Notes under the pieces: model-generated
Seen by the model: only the letters and a program-made list of their open reading frames with translations
What the model was told of the DNA's origin: nothing
The model's database searches: none
Position numbers and translations under genes: made by a program
Part shown: positions 27,756-37,475 of the stretch, one piece after another
How positions within the stretch are numbered: the first letter of the stretch is position 1
Layout: each line of letters opens with the position of its first letter
NCBI GenBank assembly: GCA_907163375.1
Contig: CAJQUW010008004.1
Location: 1 to 64,000 of the forward strand
DNA from: Prostheceraeus crozeri
Taxonomy: Eukaryota; Platyhelminthes; Polycladida; Euryleptidae
Direction of reading: 5' to 3'
DNA length: 64,000 nucleotides

Positions 27756-29153
27756 ATGTCGTTTTATCATATTTTGCTTAGCAATGCGGCTACAAAGAGA
27801 TTTGCTAGTAATCGAGCCGCACTCTTTTCTACTCCCATTGATCATGCACAACAGCTAAATGGGAATTGGGAAGTGGGTGTCACTCAACTTGTTTATAGCA
27901 ACTGTGTCTATACTTTTGATCATGAGGTGATGACTATTAATATGAGACGTACAGCTGCTTACCAATGTGAAAAGGGGTGCCGAGTATACATTCCACAGTG
28001 GCCAAAGAAAGATCTCTTATTATGTAAAAAGTTTATATATGATTTCCTGAATAAAGCGTGTAAACATATTGTCCAATTTACTCCGCACAATGATGATTAT
28101 ACCTATGTACATCATGTAGTTGAGAAAGATTGGATTGTTGGTTTAAGTCCAAGTTTAAGAAATGATTTAGGCTACCTCGCTAGCGCCTTAACAAGCTATG
28201 ATAATTTTAACGTTAATTACCACATAAGTGGTCATAAACAGTTAATATATCGAGAGGAAGCTTATTATGTAGATCTTATTCCAAGAAATGAGAAGACGTT
28301 GGTGAAGAAGATTGTGGTTAAGCCAAGGAAGACAAACATGACTCCTGAAACATTATTGAAGAAATTTAATTATCTCCTTCGAGTTGATGGCAAACAAGTG
28401 GCAACATTGACTTATATCAAATCATCTAATCATATTGCAATAAGCAAATTAAATGATGATGATCTAGTATTAGTTTGTTCAAAAGATTTTCATCAGTTCT
28501 TGCGACATCGTTCTGCAGCTGTTCATGGAAAATCTGATATGCAACATTTACCATGTGAAAGGTCAAATCAATTTGATACAGAATGGTCCGTATCTTTATG
28601 CAGAAAGTGTGTAGAGCCTTTCGGTGGTATCTTACATGAAACAAGAGTGTTGATGCCTCGCATTATTACTTCGGTTAAATTGGTTGTAGATTATTTAAAT
28701 GAAGTGATTAATGACCAACATATTTCATTTTCTGAAAAAGAAGGTACTTTGTCTCTCACTATAAGTGGAAAAGGTATTGAACTAATTATGGATAAAACTC
28801 TAATGGACATTTTGGGTTTTGATCAAAATATCTTTAAAAGTGGTACTGTAACCAAAGCTAGCGCAGACATGTCGCTATCGCGTCGTATTAACTATTTTCA
28901 GATATATTCCAATATTGGTGAAGATGTACGTGTGGGAGATGTTGAAGCTCCATTGCTAGCAATGATACCATACCAGCCAAAGAGCTGCAGTATTTTATCT
29001 GAGCATACTTTCAAGAAAGTGCATTATACAAAGCTGAAATCAAACTACATCCCACAAATTGATATTGCCATTTATGACGATGCTGGTGCGTTGATTCCTT
29101 TTCATAAAGATGCTGTGACAAGTATCACACTCCATTTCCGAATGAAGAGTTAA
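27756..29153 (+). CDS. large structural-type protein A (candidate minor capsid/vertex)
   Basis: 465 residues. N-terminal block FYHILLSNAATKRFASN ... LNGNWEVGVTQLVYSN and C-terminal block VRVGDVEAPLLAMIP ... PQIDIAIYDDAGALIPF ... VTSITLHFRMKS. Such proteins recur in Polintons; their exact role is not established to my knowledge, and a penton/minor capsid or receptor-binding part is a guess. The next gene shares both blocks, so the two are paralogues. No transmembrane segment or signal peptide seen. Confidence 0.6.
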   Translation: MSFYHILLSNAATKRFASNRAALFSTPIDHAQQLNGNWEVGVTQLVYSNCVYTFDHEVMTINMRRTAAYQCEKGCRVYIPQWPKKDLLLCKKFIYDFLNKACKHIVQFTPHNDDYTYVHHVVEKDWIVGLSPSLRNDLGYLASALTSYDNFNVNYHISGHKQLIYREEAYYVDLIPRNEKTLVKKIVVKPRKTNMTPETLLKKFNYLLRVDGKQVATLTYIKSSNHIAISKLNDDDLVLVCSKDFHQFLRHRSAAVHGKSDMQHLPCERSNQFDTEWSVSLCRKCVEPFGGILHETRVLMPRIITSVKLVVDYLNEVINDQHISFSEKEGTLSLTISGKGIELIMDKTLMDILGFDQNIFKSGTVTKASADMSLSRRINYFQIYSNIGEDVRVGDVEAPLLAMIPYQPKSCSILSEHTFKKVHYTKLKSNYIPQIDIAIYDDAGALIPFHKDAVTSITLHFRMKS

Positions 29154-29192
29154 TGCAAACGTATGCTAATATATTTTTCCAATGTGAATAAT

Positions 29193-30713
29193 ATGGAAAG
29201 TGAAAATAAGGACTCGTTTCTAATCTACTTGCCCAGTAATGCTTCTATGAATAAATTTCCCAAAAATAAACCATCAGACTATCGAGTAGAATTAAATCGG
29301 CCACTGCATTTAGAAGGTGAATGGGAGGTTGGCGTTTCTAGTATTTGCTATGATAGCAATATTCAGAATGTGAATGATTTGGAAGAAATGATATTGACTC
29401 CTCGCACCCATGATGGAATAACGATGAATAATGCATTTCAGTTCCCATACAATTTAACATCAGATGGAAAGTGGAACTATGAATGGATTCAGATAAAATC
29501 AGATTCTTATGAACCATTTGGGAATGAGAAAATTATTAAGGCATTCAACAGTGGTAATACTTCCATCATGAAGAATAAAAATCAGAAAGCTTATGAGTTT
29601 ACTATCTATCATTGGAGTGGGAGACAGTTCCTCCGCTTTCATTCTTTTACTAAAGGTCTTACGCTGAGGTTGGATAGTGAATTCTATCCACATCTTGGTT
29701 TTGGTCATGGACTACATCTAACGTCAATTGCTACTGCAAATGTTAAAAAAGTTTATTCAAATCGAATCAACAAATTTCATTATAGATTTAAAATATTTGA
29801 TGAAGATGTTGTAGAATGCGAAGAACGCATCATTTTGAAAAAGCGTGGTGTTCAACCTTTATCACTTATTGAGTTAGTAAAACGATGGAATGAGACTGTG
29901 GGTAAGAAGTATGGAGAGAAAATTATGGCGAACAAAAATAAGTTGGTTATTCAGAAATATAATGACAAACTTACAGTTTATTTCTCTCCAACCTTGCGTC
30001 ATTTTGTAAGACATTATACACCTATTATTGGAAGCGGTGTGGTGTATGCTTCTCATGAATATCACACTAAAGCTGATTCAGTTAATGATGAATGGTGGGT
30101 GGACATCTATGGCGATCGCATCAAGAAAATTTACCAGTCTTATGAAGAATCTAAAGTTGCTATCAATGTAATGCCGCGTCTATATCATACAGTTGAAAGC
30201 TTCATTCATGTAGTAAATCCTTATATACAACAGAAGTTGAAGCATGTGATGAAAAGTAAATATGATGTAAAGACACACCACATTTCGTTTTCAATTGAAA
30301 ATCAACGCGTTGTTCTGAGACTGGGTGATAACATTCAATGTCAATTGAGTAAAAATTTGAAAAAACTCTTTGGTTTTTCAATGCTACAAACAGTGTTTGC
30401 TGCTGCGCATACGATTGGTATAGAAACACCAATGACACTTGATAAACATGAACAGCACCTTTACATTCAAAGTGATTTGATTCTACCTATTTCTGTTGGT
30501 GAGAAAAAAGAATACATTTTACGCGATTTCATTCATGATAAAGACGCTTCATATGGAATAGTCGAGAAGATGTTTGAATCTATTTTCTATCATCCCGTCA
30601 TCAAACAAACTATACCCTCTATTGCTATCAAAATTACCAATGGTTTACAAGAGTGCATCCATGTGAAAGATACTAAATCCCTCGTAACTTTAGTGTTTCG
30701 GAAAACAAAGTGA
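29193..30713 (+). CDS. large structural-type protein B, paralogue of 27756-29153
   Basis: About 506 residues from the ATG at 29193 (MESENKDSFLIYLPSNASMN); an upstream in-frame ATG at 29163 is less likely. It shares LPSNASMNKFPKNKPSDY, LHLEGEWEVGVSSI, a central RHFVRHYTP segment, LKKLFGF, and a C-terminal IPSIAIKITNG ... LVTLVFRKTK with protein A. Probably virion-associated, by synteny and paralogy only. Followed by two tandem ~50-bp repeats with AATAAA. Confidence 0.6.
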   Translation: MESENKDSFLIYLPSNASMNKFPKNKPSDYRVELNRPLHLEGEWEVGVSSICYDSNIQNVNDLEEMILTPRTHDGITMNNAFQFPYNLTSDGKWNYEWIQIKSDSYEPFGNEKIIKAFNSGNTSIMKNKNQKAYEFTIYHWSGRQFLRFHSFTKGLTLRLDSEFYPHLGFGHGLHLTSIATANVKKVYSNRINKFHYRFKIFDEDVVECEERIILKKRGVQPLSLIELVKRWNETVGKKYGEKIMANKNKLVIQKYNDKLTVYFSPTLRHFVRHYTPIIGSGVVYASHEYHTKADSVNDEWWVDIYGDRIKKIYQSYEESKVAINVMPRLYHTVESFIHVVNPYIQQKLKHVMKSKYDVKTHHISFSIENQRVVLRLGDNIQCQLSKNLKKLFGFSMLQTVFAAAHTIGIETPMTLDKHEQHLYIQSDLILPISVGEKKEYILRDFIHDKDASYGIVEKMFESIFYHPVIKQTIPSIAIKITNGLQECIHVKDTKSLVTLVFRKTK

Positions 30714-30714
30714 A

Positions 30715-30813
30715 GTCTTTATACAACATTTATTGAAATATGTACATGAATGTGAAGCAATAGACTTTATACAACATCCACTGAAAATATATACATGAGT
30801 GTACTTCAATAAA
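30715..30813 (+). repeat. tandem ~50-bp duplication with polyadenylation signal
   Basis: Two imperfect copies begin CTTTATACAACAT at about 30717 and 30766, each with a TACATGA(A/G)TGT segment. AATAAA at 30808 is the likely polyA signal for the upstream gene; the complement of TTTATT at 30728 could serve the polymerase gene. Confidence 0.6.
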
Positions 30814-30896
30814 CATTGCTATATACAAAAAGTCTTTTTACTTCGTGAAGGGTGGAAATATACAGGGATAGGAAAAATGTCTTTCAGTGGAAAAGT

Positions 30897-30990
30897 CATC
30901 ACATGGGGAATGTACAGATGTGGACACATATTCACAAGGAAAAAACAATCTCATGCGATACATAAAACAACAATGTTTATCTACAGAAAT
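30897..30990 (+). pseudogene. relic of a polymerase-type zinc finger, opposite strand
   Basis: Plus-strand pieces read CGHIFTRK and, after a frame change in an A run, LMRYIKQQC. This matches the first zinc finger of the polymerase (CADCGHIFTRKWDLTRHIKRGVC, encoded at about 34680-34755 on the minus strand). The DNA also aligns, with single-base indels. A decayed partial duplicate of the polymerase N-terminus, now convergent with the polymerase gene. Confidence 0.55.
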
Positions 30991-31018
30991 CAACATCAAA
31001 ATACTAAGTTAAGGATGA

Positions 31019-34000
31019 TTATGCTAAGACGTCTCCTGAATGTGGTAGTGTGGGTTTAATTCTTTTGGGTGGTGGTATGCCTGTATCAGGATGTCCATGT
31101 GGAAGAGATATGTTGTGTTCTAACCAGCACCTCTTATCCTCCCATGCTGAAAGCGCCCGTTTCCTAAAAGTATGAGTTTTGATCTCATGCGACTTAGATT
31201 TTAAGATTGTCATATTGACAAACGTTATATTTTTATTTCTATAGGCTTTCCTGAAATTTTTATGTTTCATGTTAGAGACCAATGATCTTGATATGCCTTT
31301 AGCGCGCTTAATGCTATCATCACTATCCTTTAATTTCATAGAATACATTTTAGGGCGGAGGAGAATCATTTCAGCTATCTCCTTCCCTGCTGTTTCATCC
31401 TTAAAACAACCAAGTTTGGCCTTATTTTTGATGGAGTATAGTGGATGATCAGCAGGATAATTTGATGTATCAAAATATCTTTCTAAAGATTTTCCTACTT
31501 CATTAAAATTTAAATCTTTTTGAGTGGTAATACCTAAAAAGAAACTATCTGTGTCACCACCCAACAAACGAACCTCTTTTACGAGAGGACACGGTTTTAG
31601 TATTTTATAGAAGAGTTGATACATTTCAAGCTTGGAGTAATCTAGAACAGCTTGACCAATATAGATGGGTTTGCACAACTCAACTTCAGATTTTATCATT
31701 TTAATACCTACAAGATCCTCATCGATTATGTCTCTATCGATGAATAGAGGTGATGAGGTCAATTTGTGATACTTTTGATCATCATTAACTAGTTTGTAGT
31801 TTACGCGCTTTCTAACATCCTCCATCGTCTTACCAAATAGACTGTTGTTCTTATATTTATAAAAATCTTTTTCAAAATTATTTTGGGCTAGTGCACGTTT
31901 CTGGCTGTTACTATCTATGTAGGGTTTGAGGAAGGCTTTCTGTCTAAATTTAATAATGCGGTGAACTCTTTTTAAAATCATGCCCATTTCTAAATAAAAT
32001 TTTAAGATGCTAAAGTGGACTAGATAGTTTTCTTTATCATATTGAGTGAGTAAAAGTTTGCGGCAAGGCTTATACTTGGGTTGTCCACATGATTCTAAAT
32101 CTTTATGAAATTGTTTCATAAAGTCGGAAAACATATCTTTACTCACTTCACCTGATTCGGGTGCGAGTGGAAAATCTACGGTTTTATGTTTAATATTATT
32201 TGGATAGATTAGATCTATCTCAAAATAATATCCCCAATCACCTTCATCTGGAATTGCTAGTATGTTGGAAGGGTTGGAGAAATGTTGAATTTCACTATCA
32301 TCTAACCAGCTAAACTCAGAGTGAGGTAGCGGTTTGGATAATGAACTACCATACAAATTATTTTGGTCATAATACTTAAGATGAGTCTGATCATCGCCTA
32401 CTATTTTTGATTTTAACCTATGTTTATTTACAAATGTGAGACCACCGCGAATTCCTCGCTCAAATAAATTATACATCTCTGGATCTTGTAAGAGATGAAT
32501 GGTCTCACCAGTCATTTTAAAAGCAGACTTAAATGACATGGCTGGTAGACTGACAAAGTGGACGGGATCTAACTTATCTTCTTCTAATGCCACTCGTCGA
32601 AACTCTTGGAAAACGTCAGCCAGCAAAAACACATCTAACTTAAGATAGGCAATCATATATTCACCAAATGTATGGCAGTCAAATTTTATCCATGCCTCTT
32701 GAGCATGTTCATAGTCCTCTACTGGACAATCTTGATCCGTCAAATCATTTTTAAATTTATCTATGGGTGGAAGAGAAGTCTCACCGAGTTTACTAATCGC
32801 ATCAAGATATGCATATGGAAAGACTCCTTTCCGTGTGATGACTTCATTAGTTAAATTTGGATATTGTTTCTTAAGATTTTGTGTTAGTGGAAGAGACTTT
32901 AGATTTTGTACGAGAGAGGCCAGTGATGCAGCCATAAATTGGTAGGAATCTAAAAATTTTATATTAAAATAGACCGTCTTATTTTCTTTGGTTTTATCGA
33001 CGGGTACTTTTGCTGTCATGGCCATAAACTTTTCTCTCGTTTGAGCTATTACATCAAACTTCCACTCTTTCATTTGACCTAAACCTCCTTTTATTATCAT
33101 ATGGCTATCATAGCCCTTAAAATTATGGAAAATGACGGGTAATGTACGCCGCTTCATCCTCAGCGAAAAATTACATTTTGAACAGAGTGCGTTTCTAAAT
33201 TTACCAGTAATGTGATCATGGTCGCACACTTTCTTAATCTTATCATCAAATGTTTTACTACATTTGGAGCAAACGTTGCAACTATCAAACTTAGCTTGAT
33301 CATCTGCTGTCATATGCAATGATCTGCGATAGAGTTCACCATCATGTTTTTGTTGAAATTTTACAGCCTGTTCGAGGAATTGTAGGAAATGGTAAATACA
33401 ATCCTCACCTTGCCAGACATGCATTTTATTTTGCCTACCCCTAAAGTGATCATGCCATACTTCATAGCAGGAAATGGCTGCTGGTCGATGGATGTTATCA
33501 TCGATATAACATTCGATGTCAGCATAGATGACACGAAGAGGACTTAGTTCATCGCCATTCTCTCTATATGAAAACTCCTTATCTTTGGGCATGCGTTCCA
33601 TTTGCAGTTTACCTCGCTTACACCACTCATAATGAGTTTCAAATTTAGTTTTCCTCCTAAAGTGGCGAATACATCTGTCGCAGTAATATAACTCTCTACT
33701 AGAGTTTTCTAAGTGGTGGTATAAGCGAGAGATTTTGGGAATACCGCAGTAGTGCCATTCCTCACTATCATCCTGTTTTACTAATAACAGGTTTACTGTA
33801 CGTTCATAACAACTCGAACGCGAGTTGTAGCGCACACCCTTCAATCCTTTTTCCCAAACATGGAGAACTATTTTGATGTTGTTCAATTTTTCAAATTTTT
33901 CTATATCTTTAATTTTCATATCGTCACTATTACAGTCATCGAAGTTTAATTCATTCTCCCACTGCCTATAGCTATATGTGCGATTTCGATTCGCATTGAT

Positions 34001-34987
34001 GTCATTATAGTGGAGAATGGAGAGGACAGCATATTTAAAACATTGCGATTCGCAATCGACATTGATGACTGCTGTTTTGTTTTTTAAATTTTTTGGAAGT
34101 CTAAAGGAGCCTCGACCACTATGATTTCCTAATAAACTGATTTTAAATAAGGCGGACTCAATGCCGTCAAAAATGAGACCGCTATCGCGCTCGTTAAATT
34201 TATCAATATTTAATTTTAATCCTTGGATGTGAAAATTTATCCAAGACTCATAGTCTACAACCTCGGTTGCAGGAGAGGAGGGTATGTGAAACTCTAACCT
34301 CTCTATTATTTGTCCAGTATGGTGGTCGATTTTTACATATTTTATTTTAAGATAGATGAGCGCCTTCATCCTAAAATTGTCTAAATTGTTGAAGAGCGCT
34401 TCTATCAATGATGAATTTTGATGAAACCATTCCTCAAAGTTAGCAATGGTTTCTGAGGAGTCCATCTGGTAGTTCCTCACTAAATTATTTATGGACACTT
34501 CAGTGAGTCGGATAGAGGAGGTACCGTTGGTGTAGGTATCGTTCGTGTGTGTATGTTGAAGTCTGTGCGAAGATAGTTCAAAACGTGTCTCGAAAGACTG
34601 AGCGCACAAGTCGCAAGAAAAGGAGACGACGTTAACAGAATCATCCCCACCTTCGGAGATTGATGCCGGCTTAGGTCGACAAACACCTCGCTTGATGTGT
34701 CGGGTGAGATCCCATTTCCTCGTGAAGATGTGCCCACAGTCAGCACATTCCCACTCGTTGCCATGTCGCGACAGTTCTGAGCTGGAACTCGCATCACCTG
34801 AAAGAGAAATCATTCTATCATCTCTGTTCAAGCCTCAGTGTAGTGTTACAACCTACCTTGACTCAATAACTCTAAACTTTCCTCGAGAAGGGAGGGCGTT
34901 GGTGATGAAGTTGATGCCTGAAATTGAGGAAGATGCTATTAGTCACACGTTTGAGGGAGATGAGAGAGGAAATCTTTAACTTACCAT
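31019..34987 (-). CDS. protein-primed type B DNA polymerase, three exons
   Basis: Exons: ATG (34987-34985), 34917-34857, 34797-31019; introns start GTAAGT and GTAGGT and end CAG. The product is about 1,280 residues starting Met-Ala-Ser. Two C2H2-type fingers are near the N-terminus (CADCGHIFTRKWDLTRH; CDLCAQSFETRFELSSH), with a third later (CDRCIRHFRRKTKFETH). Exonuclease: YADIECYID (Exo I), IFHNFKGYDSHMI (Exo II), YLKLDVFLLADVF (Exo III). A CDHDHITGKFRNALC segment lies between Exo I and II. Polymerase: YYDQNNLYGSSLS (motif A), NNSLFGKTMEDVRKR (B), GGDTDSFF (C). It replicates the linear element by protein priming. The minus-strand TATA lies about 105 bp upstream. Confidence 0.95.
34985..34987 (-). 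other. one-codon leader exon (ATG|GTAAGT) of the polymerase gene
   Basis: CATTTTAATGA context on the plus strand; on the minus strand AAAATG is followed at once by GTAAGTTAAAG. The left early gene has the same AAAATG|GTAAGT string at 18889-18900, so both genes use an initiator-only exon. Confidence 0.75.
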
Positions 34988-35033
34988 TTTAATGAAATAT
35001 GATCAGACAGAATAATAGTCAAAGAGAGAGATC

Positions 35034-35101
35034 GTGCGTTCGTCACTTGTATGATTCACAGATTAAATGAAATGACATGAATGTCACTTTGCTTATATAC
35101 T
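35034..35101 (-). promoter_or_regulatory. polymerase promoter: TATA box and conserved 25-bp motif
   Basis: Minus-strand GTATATAAGC at 35100-35091, then TGAATCATACAAGTGACG plus AACGCAC at 35058-35034, followed by a CT tract. It matches the left early promoter at 22 of 25 positions with similar spacing to the ATG (about 47 bp from motif to ATG). Confidence 0.7.
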
Positions 35102-35212
35102 TTCATTCTCTTCATTCATTGGATGTTCATTCTGATTGGCTGCTTGTGTATACTTAAGAATTAGAAAAATGTTAAAGTTATCATTATTCAAAGTCAGCAT
35201 TTCAAAGACAAC

Positions 35213-35650
35213 ATGACAAGTCCTCCAACAACACCAAATACCGCATTGGAGTTCTCCTCTCCATGCACATCAGCAAAGGTGCTCGTTACACCAAATGCAC
35301 CAAGAAAGGCGAAGGTGGAGAAGACATACAATCTCGACAATATACGAAAGTTATCATTATCGGAGGACGATGAAGAGGAGTTGCCCGACCTAACAGGCAT
35401 ACGGTGGAAATATTTACAATATGATGCCGAAGGGGTGATGGAGATGACCAGCAAGTCGCACTTGCATCAAATATGGGAGTGGTACACCCCTAACTCCCAA
35501 CCGCGAACCGTGGCGGAGTGGGCGTACATTGAGAAAGTGAGGGACGCTGCAGAAGAACGTTTAAAGCAGCTCAACTGTTTTTGTGATCTATGTGAAGTCA
35601 GACTCTGGGACGATATTGACGATGAAGACCTTTTGAAATACATGCCATAA
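35213..35650 (+). CDS. unknown acidic accessory protein
   Basis: 145 residues, divergent from the polymerase. N-terminus rich in Pro, Thr and Ser (MTSPPTTPNTALEFSSP), then an acidic run (SLSEDDEEELPDL) and at the end a Cys cluster followed by acids (CFCDLCEVRLWDDIDDEDLL). A weak TATA (TATACTTAAG) lies about 65 bp upstream and AATAAA follows the stop. No domain recognised; a regulatory or host-interaction role is possible from composition alone. Confidence 0.6.
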   Translation: MTSPPTTPNTALEFSSPCTSAKVLVTPNAPRKAKVEKTYNLDNIRKLSLSEDDEEELPDLTGIRWKYLQYDAEGVMEMTSKSHLHQIWEWYTPNSQPRTVAEWAYIEKVRDAAEERLKQLNCFCDLCEVRLWDDIDDEDLLKYMP

Positions 35651-36236
35651 TAAATGTTTATTTCGTATTATCTTTGCTTTCATACTGACTTACTTGAATG
35701 GGGCTTTAGTGAATAACTTAACCATGTATACTTTTTCATTTGGAAATAGTAGCACGCTTAGTTTAACTTGCAAATCTTATAACATTTCATATGGGTGATA
35801 ATGGTAGATGAAATAGTGTTAAATAAAATTAAGATAGCTTACATGATTCTGGGATAGCAATCGACTGCGATCCATGTGTAAAGAGCTTGTTAGACTACGG
35901 AAGAGAGAAGTGTGTTATGTTGCGTGTGGCGCGTGAGTGTCCTCCCTTTCATTCCATTCATAAATTCATCTCATTGATAGAGACAGGTAGAACTCATGGC
36001 TCTCATAACGTATGCAATGGAAAGTTTTAGGCAACCTTCGACAGTTGGCTAAATGTCGCCCTGGCGCGAATGCATACTACGTTGAGACAGAGGCAATCAC
36101 TTGCAAACATGACGCAGAGAGGTTTAACAAGATTGACCATTGCCGAATGTCCCTTGCGGTATACATAGCTACGGGTTTCACCGCCGCCCTTTACAGGAAC
36201 GCCCGTCGAAAGGAAGTATTACACCGAACTTCATTT
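35651..36236. other. no supported gene
   Basis: Non-coding apart from chance frames. A GGGATAGCAATCGACTGC string near 35852 recurs at about 36740, both times close to the accessory-gene modules. Confidence 0.4.
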
Positions 36237-36379
36237 GCAACGTTCAAGTTGACTGATAGCAGATTCAACTTAATGATAGTATTCGCCAGTCCGAAGACTG
36301 CCCAGGGCAAACCGCGAGGAGGTTCTATCATGTCTTGCCCCATGGTGGCCCTTAAGAGAGCCGATGGTTCGTTCTCGGG
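36237..36379. repeat. 140-bp intergenic module, copy 1
   Basis: Begins (plus) TTCAAGTTGACTGATAGCAG and ends GATGGTTCGTTCTCGGG. Identical to copy 2 over its ~138-bp core. It lies 12 bp beyond the stop of the 36392 minus-strand gene. Confidence 0.9.
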
Positions 36380-36391
36380 GTGTGAATTTGA

Positions 36392-36646
36392 CTATTGGCT
36401 GGAATAGTCAAGTGGTATGACGGTTAGGTTGTCATAGACCCTATACCGCCGAGGTCGTACTGGTGCATCTGGCACCTTTCGGATGCGGGTGGTTTTAGGA
36501 GTCCACACCTCATCCGTCCAAACGATCCTCTTGATCTTCCCCTTCTTCTCATCCTCTTCATCCCACTCGTCGAGGATGATGAACTCGGGAATGGCGTTGT
36601 CTTCATCGATGAAGACGGGAATGTTGTCGGCAGATGTCGCTTCCAT
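36392..36646 (-). CDS. small acidic accessory protein
   Basis: 84 residues, starting MEATSADNIPVFIDEDNAIPEF. Strongly acidic centre (LDEWDEEDEKKG) and a basic/aromatic end (RPRRYRVYDNLTV). A minus-strand TATA (TATATAAG within 36684-36693) is about 40 bp upstream of the ATG. No known domain. The next module copy begins just after the stop. Confidence 0.6.
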   Translation of the reverse strand: MEATSADNIPVFIDEDNAIPEFIILDEWDEEDEKKGKIKRIVWTDEVWTPKTTRIRKVPDAPVRPRRYRVYDNLTVIPLDYSSQ

Positions 36647-36683
36647 CGTGACTTCAAATTGAATGAGAAGCGCTACAATCTTG

Positions 36684-36693
36684 TGGCTTATAT
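36684..36693 (-). promoter_or_regulatory. TATA box of the 36646 gene
   Basis: Minus-strand TATATAAGCC, about 40 bp before the ATG. Confidence 0.65.
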
Positions 36694-36762
36694 AGGGTTT
36701 TCAACAATGAATTGCTCAACAGCGAATCAGAATGCTTCAGGGATAGCAATCGACTGCATAAT

Positions 36763-36900
36763 GTTCAAGTTGACTGATAGCAGATTCAACTTAATGATAG
36801 TATTCGCCAGTCCGAAGACTGCCCAGGGCAAACCGCGAGGAGGTTCTATCATGTCTTGCCCCATGGTGGCCCTTAAGAGAGCCGATGGTTCGTTCTCGGG
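36763..36900. repeat. 140-bp intergenic module, copy 2
   Basis: Same sequence as copy 1; lies between the TATA of the 36646 gene and the stop of the 37179 gene. Confidence 0.9.
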
Positions 36901-36912
36901 AGTAACGTCATC

Positions 36913-37179
36913 TTACACCCTACCAATTCTGCTGAGAGAGTCTTTGACTCTCTCTTTGGTAGCACTGTCGACTTCCACACTAACTGGTACATGGCTAAAA
37001 AGTGGAATGTAGCGCCATTCCGTTGGATTGACAGCAGTTGCTGTCATCGGATTGCCAATCCGAGCAAGATTATTAAAAACTCTGTCTTGCTCCTCTAGCC
37101 TGACAAACTCCTCAAATAAATTTCGCGGCCTTAACTGCGGTCCGCGAGGAGAGCTGACTTGACTGTTCGGCGTCTGCAT
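36913..37179 (-). CDS. small accessory protein, unknown
   Basis: 88 residues from the ATG at 37179 (MQTPNSQVSSPRGPQLRPRN), chosen because a TATA box (37211-37220) lies about 35 bp upstream; a longer in-frame start would place that TATA inside the coding sequence. Contains FEEFVRLEEQDRVFNNLARIG and a C-terminal VEVDSATKERVKDSLSRIG. No recognised domain. Confidence 0.6.
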   Translation of the reverse strand: MQTPNSQVSSPRGPQLRPRNLFEEFVRLEEQDRVFNNLARIGNPMTATAVNPTEWRYIPLFSHVPVSVEVDSATKERVKDSLSRIGRV

Positions 37180-37210
37180 GATTGAAATGAAATGAAATGA
37201 GAGGCAGTGG

Positions 37211-37220
37211 TTTATATACC
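37211..37220 (-). promoter_or_regulatory. TATA box of the 37179 gene
   Basis: Minus-strand GGTATATAAA, about 35 bp before the ATG. Confidence 0.65.
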
Positions 37221-37232
37221 CCTCTAACACGA

Positions 37233-37376
37233 TGCAACGTTCAAGTTGACTGATAGCAGATTCAACTTAATGATAGTATTCGCCAGTCCGAAGACTGCCC
37301 AGGGCAAACCGCGTGGAGGTTCTATCATGTCTTGCCCCTAGGTGGCCCTTAAGAGAGCCGATGGTTCGTTCTCGGG
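37233..37376. repeat. 140-bp intergenic module, copy 3
   Basis: As copies 1 and 2 but with three base differences (CGTGG for CGAGG; CCTAGG for CCATGG). Just upstream of the 37179 gene's TATA. Confidence 0.9.
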
Positions 37377-37411
37377 AGTGAATTGATGGGGTGGTGAAGG
37401 CGGGCAAAGAT

Positions 37412-37471
37412 CTGCAATGAAAATGATATGTATTAGAATAGGATATACTATCTTATTTACTTTTCACTTAC
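37412..37471 (-). other. candidate 3'UTR intron of the coiled-coil gene
   Basis: Minus strand CTTG|GTAAGTGAAAAG ... TTTTCATTGCAG|A, 60 nt, with the donor four bases after the TAA stop. Size and borders match the coding introns in this element. Confidence 0.45.
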
Positions 37472-37475
37472 CAAG

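Noticed and set aside
30799-31059. Plus-strand 86-residue frame after protein B as a gene
   Set aside because: Needs several frames to make sense; only the zinc-finger relic inside it is supported.
35560-35650. Retinoblastoma-binding LxCxE motif in the 145-residue accessory protein
   Set aside because: The Cys cluster does not contain Leu-x-Cys-x-Glu in the right spacing.
36012-37012. Plus-strand frames (131 and 117 residues) covering modules 1 and 2
   Set aside because: They are shared only because the 140-bp repeat is shared; copy 3 has a stop in that frame and the minus-strand genes have TATA boxes and independent sequences.
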